From: Synechococcus sp. CBW1108 | GTDB taxonomy: Bacteria > Cyanobacteriota > Cyanobacteriia > PCC-6307 > Cyanobiaceae | DNA: 64,000 nt | Assembly: GCF_015840335.1 (NCBI RefSeq) | Contig: NZ_CP060395.1 | Coordinates: 1,649,277-1,713,276 of the forward strand | Reading direction: 5' to 3' | In this document: one piece after another, positions 1 through 7,022 of the stretch | Layout: each line of letters starts with the position of its first letter | Numbering within the stretch: position 1 is the first letter of the stretch | Notes under the pieces: generated by a model | Seen by the model: the letters and a program-made list of their open reading frames with translations, nothing else | What the model was told of the DNA's origin: nothing | Database searches by the model: none | Translations under genes and position numbers: made by a program

Positions 1-2
1 GC

Positions 3-53
3 CTGGCGCTCGATCAGCAGATCATCAAAGAGTTGACCCAGGCGGGTCCTTGA
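3..53 (+). CDS. C-terminal end of an unidentified protein (partial)
   Basis: The frame opening at base 3 reads 16 residues, ending KELTQAGP, before a TGA at 51-53. It looks like a normal hydrophilic C-terminus, but it is too short to name. The other two forward frames stop at once or run into proline/arginine-rich noise. The start is off the left edge. Confidence 0.3.
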   Translation: MALDQQIIKELTQAGP

Positions 54-158
54 AGCCGCCCCGTACCGAGAACAGGCCTTCGCGGCAGCCGTCCCCAGTT
101 ACAGCCGCAGAAGAGCCCGACGGTTCCCCGCCGGGCGATGAGCGACTGGGCTCGGGCT

Positions 159-371
159 TCAGAGCACCTGCACCCAGCCCTGGGCGCCGAGCACCCGCTG
201 CTGATTGGCAGCAAGGATCAAGGCCTCATCGCGGGGCACATAGTGAGGCATCGCTGAGATGTGCCCCTCGCGATCGAGGAAGAGCACCCGCAGGAGCTCA
301 CCGGCAGCCCCGAGGAGATGCACCGAGATGATGCGGATCGGGCAGGTGCGGCTGAGAGGAGTGGCGGCCAT
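159..371 (-). CDS. Small hypothetical protein, 70 aa
   Basis: Reading from the ATG at 371, this 70-residue product has a plausible protein-like composition: a hydrophobic beta/alpha-like stretch (RIISVHLLGAAGELLRVLFL), then a charged region ending GAQGWVQVL. A longer in-frame extension upstream to 563 is arginine-rich and does not look coded. No clear Shine-Dalgarno precedes the ATG. I do not recognise the family. It lies alone at the left end of the island with non-coding DNA on its 5' side. Confidence 0.4.
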   Translation of the reverse strand: MAATPLSRTCPIRIISVHLLGAAGELLRVLFLDREGHISAMPHYVPRDEALILAANQQRVLGAQGWVQVL

Positions 372-717
372 GGCTGTGCTGGCGAACGACACCGCCGTCA
401 AGCCCCGGCGCAGCCTGCACCGCGCAAGGGGCGCGCAGCGACTCGCGTCAGCCCTTGCGCGGTGCGCAAGCCGGGGCAGGCCGGGTGGCGTGATCGCCAG
501 GCACCCAGCAGTCCCACTCTTCCGCCCCTCCCGGGCAAGTAGTCGGAGCGGCAGGGTGCCCATCTCGGTTCTATCCCTGGAGGCCAGAAGCGGTCTCTAT
601 TAGTCGCAGCCGATCACAACAGCTGCAGCGCGAATAGCCGAAGCCCAGCGATTGCCGCCCAAACAGAAGGGGTGCTCAAGGCGCCAAGCGGGCCCAAGGG
701 CACACCACAGGAGAACC

Positions 718-737
718 ATGTCAGCATGTGCTGACAT
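718..737. promoter_or_regulatory. Operator-like palindrome
   Basis: ATGTCAGCATGTGCTGACAT reads as two perfect 9-base arms (ATGTCAGCA / TGCTGACAT) around a TG centre. Size and symmetry are those of a dimeric repressor site. No gene begins immediately beside it; the nearest plus-strand start is 350 bases downstream. The binding protein is unknown. Confidence 0.35.
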
Positions 738-839
738 AAATCCTGAGACTCTAACTTCGCAGATCTCTTGCAGCGCAAGGGGTTCTTGATCTGGAAACCT
801 AAAGAAATCTGGAAGACTGTTTGACGGGGTCGTAGCTTA

Positions 840-887
840 CTAGCCCCCTGTGCATCATGCGGCACCGCAGGAAGCACAGGGGGCTAG
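840..887. repeat. Nested inverted repeat (hairpin)
   Basis: CTAGCCCCCTGTG (840-852) is exactly inverted as CACAGGGGGCTAG (875-887). Inside the 22-base loop a second inverted pair, TGCGG (858-862) and CCGCA (865-869), forms an inner hairpin. The outer 13-bp stem has no following T-run on either strand, so an intrinsic terminator is not the obvious reading. A structured RNA, recombination site or MITE-like remnant are alternatives. Confidence 0.5.
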
Positions 888-1086
888 TAAAAATCAATGG
901 CTTCCCGGGAATTCTTCACTGACCGTGCTGGTCACTTCGTGGCAGGGCAGTTAATTTGTTCCCATCGGCCGTAACGCCATCTGTGGTGTCTGCGTAGGGG
1001 GAGACCCCCAGATGCAGCGCACCCAGGGGTCAAATGGCCGACGTGCTGCGCCAACAGCACGCCACTGATAACCGGAGGAGGTCATC

Positions 1087-2223
1087 TTGACCGAAGCTAC
1101 CGCGCCACTGAGCGCGCAGCCAGATTGCGCGCGTCTTGTTTACGAGGCTGAACAGGCCCCGATTGCTGTCAACCGCAGCTCCAAAAAGCCCAGGGGACTG
1201 GATCACCTCAAGGAAATTCAGCCCCCAGCTGAAGCCAACGCCTACGCGGCGCAGCTGCGAAAGGTCCGCTACGGCCCTGCCACGCTGGACGCCTTCCTGA
1301 TGCCGGATGGCAGCTTCCGCTTCTCGATGCGGAGCGCCGCGGCCTCGGTGCACATGCTCTCCAACTCCCAGGCTCAACGCACGATCGAGCGCGTTGTTCA
1401 GGGGAACATGCCTGAACCAGGGCCTGCCCAGACCCCTGTGATCGCAGGTGATCCAGCGGCCAGCACGCCCTGCCCAGGGCCTCTGCTGCTGGATGTGCCC
1501 TTTGCGGGGCCCGCTGGCTATGCGACGACCATGGACCACCAGACGCTGATCCGCTTCTGGGGGGAGCTCAGCCGGACGTCGCGGACCTATGGCCCGGCTG
1601 CAGTGCGCATGCTGGAGATCGGCGCTGAGGTTTCACTGATCGCGCTGTGCCAGCAGGCCTTTGGGATCGTGGACCACCGCTCGGTGGAAGAGCGGCTGTT
1701 GGAAGCCTGGATCGACCTCGGTACAGAGCGCCCTGAACCTCTGTTTGATGCCCAGTTCCGGCAGTTCTACGAATCGGTCGTTGGTCATCGCTGGGGGTCT
1801 CCCGCCACAGCGAGCTGCCTCGCTGATCTCGTGTATCACCGCATTCCGCCTCAGGTCTATCAGGCCCTGAAGGAGATCAACCCGGTGACCAGGCCGGTTC
1901 TGATCAACAGCAAAGGCGAGCAGGTCGGCTTCCGGCAGCGGCCCATGCACACCCTGATCAGCGATCCTGCGTTTGCTCGGGCGATCAAGCCGATCGTGGA
2001 GGCGGCGAAGGTTCTGCTGGCGATCACGCCAAAGGGACAGTTCCGCGAAGTGTTGAGGGTCCTGGACTCGACAAACCCGCGGTACAAATGCCGCGGCCGC
2101 AAGGCTCTCGGCGGCGCGAGCAATCAGCCCCGACTGGCGCCTGCCCCCGCGAAGTGGCCCCATCAGCTTGATGGGAGCCGTGCCAAGCAAATGCCGTTGC
2201 TTGTTGATCAGTCATGTGCCTGA
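1087..2223 (+). CDS. P63C domain-containing protein
   Basis: The 378-aa product begins at a TTG preceded by an excellent Shine-Dalgarno, GGAGGAGG at 1074-1081, five bases upstream, which decides this unusual start. Residues about 245-335 match what is known of the P63C domain (PF10546): a YHRIPPQVYQALKEINP segment, a conserved H after a basic stretch, and a closing FREVLRVLD helix. The P63C family occurs mostly on plasmids, phages and islands, and its biochemical function is not established. The N-terminal 240 residues contain RFSMRSAAASVHMLSN, typical of the region preceding P63C. The C-terminal 45 residues are basic and low-complexity. First recognisable cargo gene of the island. Confidence 0.75.
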   Translation: MTEATAPLSAQPDCARLVYEAEQAPIAVNRSSKKPRGLDHLKEIQPPAEANAYAAQLRKVRYGPATLDAFLMPDGSFRFSMRSAAASVHMLSNSQAQRTIERVVQGNMPEPGPAQTPVIAGDPAASTPCPGPLLLDVPFAGPAGYATTMDHQTLIRFWGELSRTSRTYGPAAVRMLEIGAEVSLIALCQQAFGIVDHRSVEERLLEAWIDLGTERPEPLFDAQFRQFYESVVGHRWGSPATASCLADLVYHRIPPQVYQALKEINPVTRPVLINSKGEQVGFRQRPMHTLISDPAFARAIKPIVEAAKVLLAITPKGQFREVLRVLDSTNPRYKCRGRKALGGASNQPRLAPAPAKWPHQLDGSRAKQMPLLVDQSCA

Positions 2224-2339
2224 AAACCAGGCGTTCATCAACTGGGAAGCTGCATCTCCCTCGGTTCCGGCAGGGGTTCAAGACTCAGACCCTGTTGCCC
2301 TTTCGTTCTCAACGTCCACAGACCACGCCCACGTTCGTG

Positions 2340-2810
2340 ATGACCGAATCCCAGCCCTCGACGGGCATCCTGCATCAGATCAACTGGTATGGAACATCCC
2401 CTTATGGGGTTCCATTCGCTGTCGTCAGCATCATCGATGCAGCCAATAACCTCCACCGGGCGCTGGCCTGCAGTCGGCGCTTCGGTGACCTGTCACGCCT
2501 CTCTGAGTTTGAGGGCTTGCGCGTGAATCTGGTGGCAACTCCCAATGGGCTCCAGCTCAAGCCGATTGCCGACCAGATCCCGCCTGAGCAACAGCTTCAA
2601 GAGGATGCTCATCTGGAGGCGATGGACAAACACGGTGTTGCTCCGCTTGATGCTGCCAACTCGATCCATGTCATGGGAGCCTCGTTCGACGCAGCCGACC
2701 CGGCAGCGGAGACCATTCCCCTGAACAGGCTGCAGGAAGTGGCAGCGACCGTGGCCAAGCTGGCACGGGATCTGCGGCTCCCTACATGCGTGTGGATCCA
2801 CCTTCCGTAG
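2340..2810 (+). CDS. Hypothetical protein, 156 aa
   Basis: The ATG at 2340 (with GTG at 2337 just before) opens a 156-residue acidic protein starting MTESQPSTGILHQ. An in-frame extension back to 2214 overlaps the P63C gene and is basic and unlike the rest, so the shorter form is preferred. I do not recognise the family. The sequence is soluble-looking, with no membrane segment. It follows the P63C gene in the same direction and ends 30 bases before a strong terminator, so the two may be one transcription unit. Confidence 0.55.
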   Translation: MTESQPSTGILHQINWYGTSPYGVPFAVVSIIDAANNLHRALACSRRFGDLSRLSEFEGLRVNLVATPNGLQLKPIADQIPPEQQLQEDAHLEAMDKHGVAPLDAANSIHVMGASFDAADPAAETIPLNRLQEVAATVAKLARDLRLPTCVWIHLP

Positions 2811-2839
2811 GACCAGCTGAACCAGCCCATCGCGTCTGC

Positions 2840-2865
2840 CCCCCGCCATCCGGCGGGGGTTTTTT
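2840..2865 (+). terminator. Rho-independent terminator
   Basis: CCCCCGCC (2840-2847), a four-base loop ATCC, GGCGGGGG (2852-2859), then six T residues. It is oriented to end transcription of the plus-strand genes at 1087-2810, before the converging RAD52 gene. Confidence 0.9.
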
Positions 2866-2890
2866 GATGTCGTGGGCCGGCCTGCGAATC

Positions 2891-3739
2891 TCAGGCCGCC
2901 TCAACAGGAACCAGCTGAACTCTGCTGGGCTGGTGCTGCACCAGGAAGGCTTCGATCCAGTCGTGATGACACTGCTGGCAGATCCGATCAGCAATCGAGG
3001 GGGCATCGGACGGCACCTGGAAGCGCTTGCGGAACGCCTTGGTGAAGCCCTCCAGGGCAGGCCGAGGCAGAGAGCGGATGGTGCTGTGGAGCTGGTGGAT
3101 CGTGGCGGTATCCAGCGGTGCCAGGGCAGGATCAACCTGCTCCGCTTCAGGGGGCTGCACTGCCGGACCCCGCTGGGGCGGGCTGGGCTGTTGAGATCCA
3201 TGCTGCGTGGCTCGGGTGACGACAGGAGCAGGATCCCGTTGCTCGGGGCGGCCCCGTTCCTCTCCACCGGCCGATGAGGTCACGCCGCGCTGAAGACGGT
3301 CATACAGGGCCAGGCCAAATGGGTTCCCGAAGGTCATCAGGGCCCGCTTCATGGCATCGGTCTCGGCTTCCTTGATGGCCGATTCGTGGGCCTGGCCCAG
3401 GTCGATGTCGATGCCGTGGCCGGCCCCGCTGCCCTCACGGATCAGGGGGCTGCATTCGCCAGCACCCACCGTGATGCGGACTCGTGCGGTGTAGGTGACG
3501 CCCCAGCCCGAGCGACCATCACGGCCAATGGAGCGCTCGCTCTGGTTGACGCACTCCACGGCGATGGTTTCGCGCTGCCAGCCGTCAAAGCCAAAGATGC
3601 GATTGGCTTCGGCGATGGCTTGCCAGCCCTCCAGGTAGCTGACCTTGGCGCGACCCTGCTCGCGCTGCTTGACCTTGGAGCGATCGAGCGGAGCCGAGAG
3701 AGCGGCGACCTGCTCAGGTGAGAAGACGGCGGTGGTCAT
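2891..3739 (-). CDS. RAD52-family single-strand annealing protein
   Basis: The 282-aa product starting MTTAVFSPEQ carries the Rad52/Rad22 signature near its N-terminus: a basic SYLEGWQAIAEANRIFGFDGW segment at residues 34-54, a VTYTARVRI strand, and the GSGAG / AIKEAETDAMKRAL / GNPFGLALYD block. That is the annealing core known from eukaryotic Rad52 and phage recombinases. The central 60 residues are Pro/Gln-rich and probably disordered. The last 80 residues are a small helical domain with CQQCHH. A longer upstream extension (to 3796) is proline/arginine-rich and lacks a ribosome site, so the ATG at 3739 is used. It lies downstream of a Gp157 gene in the same direction, a phage recombination-module arrangement. 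Confidence 0.88.
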   Translation of the reverse strand: MTTAVFSPEQVAALSAPLDRSKVKQREQGRAKVSYLEGWQAIAEANRIFGFDGWQRETIAVECVNQSERSIGRDGRSGWGVTYTARVRITVGAGECSPLIREGSGAGHGIDIDLGQAHESAIKEAETDAMKRALMTFGNPFGLALYDRLQRGVTSSAGGEERGRPEQRDPAPVVTRATQHGSQQPSPPQRGPAVQPPEAEQVDPALAPLDTATIHQLHSTIRSLPRPALEGFTKAFRKRFQVPSDAPSIADRICQQCHHDWIEAFLVQHQPSRVQLVPVEAA

Positions 3740-3844
3740 GGCTGTTTTCCGGGGGTGAGGACGGTTGGAGATCGGGATTGGAGGACAGGGGCCCACTCCA
3801 GGCGCGGGCCCGTTGGGAAGGGGCGATGCCCCCTCTGGCTGCCG

Positions 3845-4468
3845 TCAGTGGATGCGCCAGGAACGGCGGGAAAGGAGCTGAGCGCCGCTGATCTGGCGAC
3901 CAGCCTTGAGGGCCTCTTTGATGGCGGCTCGATCCGGCTTGCTGGTGGTCGTGACCATGAGCCACTCGGAATCGAGGGCCTCTTCGTCGTCGATCACGAC
4001 GGCCGAGGACTTGCGGCTGCTGAGCTCGTGATTGGGGAACGAGAAGCGGGTGGCTGCTGGTTGCAGCTGGGTGAGGACGAAGACCAGCGACTCCTCCAGG
4101 GAATCGGCGCGGCCGGCATCGGAGCGGGCCAGATCGCTGAGGCGCTTGGCCTGCTGCTGGCGGTAGGCGGCCTGGCCGCGCAGGTGCTCGATCACCCAGC
4201 AGGTGGCATCGGCCTTGGCCGCCAGGGCTGCTTTGTTGCCCTCCTCTGCAAGGAGTGCCGCCTCCAGCTCGGCGAGGGCTGAAGCGCGGTGCCCTGGATC
4301 ATCCGCCTCCAACTGCTCAGCCAGCTGGCCGATGGCACTGGTGAGCTCCTGGGCCTCGATGCCCAGCTGCCATAGGGAACCGGACCGCTGCAGGGAACAG
4401 GCAGGACCTGAGGCTTCCGGGGCCGAAGCAGTGGCGGCAGCGGTGGGGATGGTGGTGAGAACGGCCAT
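3845..4468 (-). CDS. Gp157-family phage protein
   Basis: The 207-aa product from the ATG at 4468 resembles the siphovirus Gp157 family (PF05565). It has a long helical, coiled-coil-like middle, a strand region, a SSAVVIDDEEALDSEWL segment and the C-terminal block KPDRAAIKEALKAGRQISGAQLL. These are the family's most conserved parts. Gp157 proteins come from phage genomes and commonly lie next to recombination genes; resistance to phage has been suggested for a streptococcal member, but the mechanism is unknown. Here it is 105 bases upstream of the RAD52-family gene, same strand. The in-frame extension to 4798 is antisense to other coding DNA and is not believed. Confidence 0.82.
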   Translation of the reverse strand: MAVLTTIPTAAATASAPEASGPACSLQRSGSLWQLGIEAQELTSAIGQLAEQLEADDPGHRASALAELEAALLAEEGNKAALAAKADATCWVIEHLRGQAAYRQQQAKRLSDLARSDAGRADSLEESLVFVLTQLQPAATRFSFPNHELSSRKSSAVVIDDEEALDSEWLMVTTTSKPDRAAIKEALKAGRQISGAQLLSRRSWRIH

Positions 4469-4536
4469 GACGGTGAGAGGAGAGAAGGGGAATGGAGCAG
4501 TAGGCGCCACAGAACGCCAAAGGCTTGTGGTGGGTA

Positions 4537-5073
4537 TCAGGGACGGGTGACCCCTGCCGGAACGGCCCAGAGCCCGGCGGACGTGCTGACCTCGGCCACC
4601 GAGATCGGCACCGGCGAACGGGAGGCCATGCGGCGGGCCTGCTGCACGAGCGAGGCGGTGCCAAGGCCCCCGGGGAACGCCACCACCAGCACCGAGGCGA
4701 TCGAAACCGGGGAGGTGTGGGCCACGGCCCGGGCAATGGCCTGCTCGAGTAGCTCCCGATTGCGGATCGGACCAGCCGCGCGGCCGTGCCGCTCCCACTG
4801 GGCTGGCATCACCACGGAAGACCAGCCCAGCTGATGGGCCGCGCGGCCAATGGCGACATCGGCGCCACGGGCCCCGCCATGGAGAACCAGATGCACCAGC
4901 CGGCCGCCCGCGCGGGCGAGCAGCTCAGCGGCAACGCGCTGATGGGGCCAAGCCAGATCACGGCCGCCGCCGGCAGCGATCACCAGAGAGCGCGCCGGAA
5001 CAATTTCCGGCCGCGATTGAATACATAAGGCCATGGATTCAGTTGCCAGAAGGACAACTGATCGGGGCATCAC
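4537..5073 (-). CDS. SLOG-domain (DUF2493/YspA-like) protein
   Basis: The 178-aa product has a Rossmann-like nucleotide-binding pattern of the SLOG/DUF2493 group: VIAAGGGRD near residue 35, LVLHGGARGADVAIG, VVMPAQWERHGRAAGPIRNRELLE and VLVVAFPGGLGTASLVQQA. SLOG proteins are proposed to bind or make nucleotide-derived signals and are frequent in defence and mobile loci; that is family knowledge, not shown here. The start is GTG 5073 followed by ATG 5070; an ATG at 5034 is possible. It sits upstream of the Gp157 and RAD52 genes on the same strand, with a 68-base gap. Confidence 0.8.
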   Translation of the reverse strand: MMPRSVVLLATESMALCIQSRPEIVPARSLVIAAGGGRDLAWPHQRVAAELLARAGGRLVHLVLHGGARGADVAIGRAAHQLGWSSVVMPAQWERHGRAAGPIRNRELLEQAIARAVAHTSPVSIASVLVVAFPGGLGTASLVQQARRMASRSPVPISVAEVSTSAGLWAVPAGVTRP

Positions 5074-5615
5074 TGCCGCTTAGGCATACGCAGCTGTGAT
5101 GGCGAGACCAGGGGATGAGGTTGCCGCCGGCGATGGGCTCTTGGCCTTTGGCGCAGCTCTTATTCTACCAGTACAAATGCACTCTGCAGCGGACAGAGTG
5201 GCTGCAGGGCAATGGATCTGCACAAAGCAAAGCCATCCGCTGGCGGACTTGAAAACTGATCAGCAAGACCGCCAGATTTAGCCCTGAATGCTCAGCTGGC
5301 CGCGCAGCCGCGCGAGGAGGCCTGGGGCCCTCCTCTGCCCCCATTGATGCGGGCGAATGCCCGGCCACCGCAGCCGCGGGAGAGCGGCCCTGCCCGCCAC
5401 CCCAACACCGGCCCCCAGAGCGGAGGGCGGCGGCGGCTGGCCGATGCACGCCACGGCGCAGCCGTGGCACGCTGAAGGACGGCCGTCGCCGACTGGAGCA
5501 CCTCTCGAGCGAAGGCAGGCACCTCACTCAGTGCCAAGCGCCTCAAGATGGCCAGGCAGTGCTTGAGGCCTCTTTTCAGGCAGCCATGGGGTTTCTGCCT
5601 CTCGGGCACGAGCAC
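5074..5615. other. About 540 bp intergenic stretch, no gene seen
   Basis: Between the divergent SLOG and first Fic genes. Frames on both strands are arginine/proline/alanine-rich with no ribosome site or recognisable motif. The segment 5280-5480 is very GC-rich; the part near 5160-5280 is less so. Promoters for both flanking genes are expected here, but I cannot fix them. Confidence 0.5.
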
Positions 5616-5666
5616 AACTCCTAATCATCTCCTAATTTGGGCAAAGTTAGGAGTTCATTGGGAGTT
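5616..5666 (+). promoter_or_regulatory. Four-half-site symmetric repeat array before the first fic gene
   Basis: CTCCTAA occurs at 5618-5624 and 5629-5635, exactly 11 bases apart. Its inverse TTAGGAG occurs at 5647-5653, with TTGGGAG at 5658-5664, again 11 apart. Outer and inner pairs are both centred on base 5641, giving a 51-base dyad. As RNA it would form a nearly continuous 20-position stem (two mismatches, one G-U) around the 5636-5646 loop, with AGGAG of the likely ribosome site in the right arm. It could be a helically phased operator, a ribosome-site-masking hairpin, or both. Confidence 0.7.
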
Positions 5667-6996
5667 GTCCACCCGTCTGCCCCGCAGGCCTCCGCCGATG
5701 GAGGGATTGCTCGCCCAGGGCGGCGGGCTGCAGGAGGCCATGCCCGTGCTCGCGCAACTGGCCGCGGCTACGCAAGGGGATCGCTATCTCCACTGGGATG
5801 AGCTGCGTCATCGCCCGCCGCCGCAAGGGCTCAGTCATGAGCAGTGGTGGCTCGCCGAGAAGCTTGCTCGCCGGGGCACAAGCATTGCGTTGCCTCTGCT
5901 GAGCAGCGATGGCGGCCCCTTCTGGCTCTGCCAACCGCCGATGCTGCTCAAGGGCCTCCATGAGATCGACATGAAGGCCGGCGCCAGCGTGATGGCCCCG
6001 GAAGCCGTCACCACTCCCTCCACCCGCGATCGCTACCTGCTGAGCTCGCTGATGGAGGAGGCGATCACCTCCTCCCAGATGGAGGGTGCGGCGACGACGC
6101 GGGATGTGGCCAAGGCCATGATCCGCAGCCGCCGTGCGCCCCGGGATCGCTCCGAGCAGATGATCCTCAACAACTACCGGACAATGCAGCGCATCCGGGA
6201 GCTCAAGGATCAGCCATTGACCCCGCAGCTGGTGCTGGATCTCCACCGGCTGGTGAGCCAGGACACGCTGGATGATCCGGCTGATGCCGGCCGGCTGCGC
6301 CCTCCTGGCAAGGAGGTGGTGGTGGATGACGCCTACGGAACGGTGTTCCACGTGCCTCCACCAGCCGGAGAGCTGGAGCAGCGCCTGGAGCTGCTGTGCA
6401 GGTTTGCCAACGGTGAGACCCCGGCGGTGTTCCTCCACCCTGTGGTGCGAGCCATCACCCTGCACTTCTGGTTGGCCTACGACCACCCCTTCTGCGATGG
6501 CAACGGCCGCACGGCCCGGGCGCTCTTCTACTGGGCGATGCTCCATCAGGGCTACTGGCTGTTCGAGTTCATCTCGATCTCCTCGGTGATCAACAAAGCC
6601 CGGGGCCAGTACGAGCGCTCGTTCCTGCTCAGTGAGAGCGACGACAACGACCTCACCTACTTCCTGCTGACCCAGGTGAAGGTGATCCAGCAGGCCATCA
6701 CCAACCTGCACGCCTATCTGGAGCGCAAAGCCGGCGAGGTGGGCGCCCTGCAGCGGCGACTGGAGGGCATGGAGGGGCTCAACCACCGCCAGCTGGCCCT
6801 GCTGCGCCATGCCCTGCGGCACGCAGGCTTCCGCTACACGGTGCTCTCCCACCAGAGCAGTCATGGCGTGAGCAACCAGACGGCCCGCAGTGATCTGCAG
6901 AAGCTGGCGGGCCGTGGTCTGCTGGTTCCGGGGAAGGATGGCAAGCGGGAGATCTTCCGCGTGCCGGCTGATCTGGCGACGCGGCTACCGGGCTGA
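5665..6996 (+). CDS. Fic-domain protein with C-terminal winged helix
   Basis: This is a Fic enzyme, of the family that usually transfers AMP or another nucleotide moiety to protein hydroxyls. The catalytic motif HPFCDGNGR is intact (6484-6510), preceded by HFWLAY. An N-terminal inhibitory-helix motif SSQMEG (6070-6087) fits [S/T]xxxE[G/N], so activity is probably auto-inhibited in cis. The C-terminal 70 residues form a winged-helix DNA-binding domain (GVSNQTARSDLQKLAGRGLL). TTG 5665, giving 443 aa, is chosen because the P-P-P-M-E-G-L-L segment resembles the usual family N-terminus and an AGGAG lies at 5649-5653. ATG 5698 is the alternative; an open frame continues back to 5548. It converges on a second fic gene 26 bases away. 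Target protein unknown. Confidence 0.9.
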   Translation: MSTRLPRRPPPMEGLLAQGGGLQEAMPVLAQLAAATQGDRYLHWDELRHRPPPQGLSHEQWWLAEKLARRGTSIALPLLSSDGGPFWLCQPPMLLKGLHEIDMKAGASVMAPEAVTTPSTRDRYLLSSLMEEAITSSQMEGAATTRDVAKAMIRSRRAPRDRSEQMILNNYRTMQRIRELKDQPLTPQLVLDLHRLVSQDTLDDPADAGRLRPPGKEVVVDDAYGTVFHVPPPAGELEQRLELLCRFANGETPAVFLHPVVRAITLHFWLAYDHPFCDGNGRTARALFYWAMLHQGYWLFEFISISSVINKARGQYERSFLLSESDDNDLTYFLLTQVKVIQQAITNLHAYLERKAGEVGALQRRLEGMEGLNHRQLALLRHALRHAGFRYTVLSHQSSHGVSNQTARSDLQKLAGRGLLVPGKDGKREIFRVPADLATRLPG

Positions 6997-7022
6997 GCTG
7001 CCGTCAGCCCACCCGCTTTCTT

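Larger units (their letters stand above)
372..1073. other. About 700 bp without a recognisable gene
   Basis: No convincing reading frame occurs between the small minus-strand gene and the P63C gene. A minus-strand frame at 614-877 has no ribosome site or recognisable composition and runs through the hairpin. The stretch holds an 18-20 base palindrome (718-737) and a strong nested hairpin (840-887), and presumably the promoter of the P63C gene. It is somewhat less GC-rich than the flanking core genes in its right half. Confidence 0.5.

Noticed and set aside
614-877. Possible 87-aa minus-strand gene
   Set aside because: No ribosome site, crosses the strong hairpin at 840-887, and has no recognisable motif.
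5647-6864. 405-codon minus-strand frame opposite the first fic gene
   Set aside because: Histidine/glutamine/arginine-rich shadow of a well-supported Fic enzyme.
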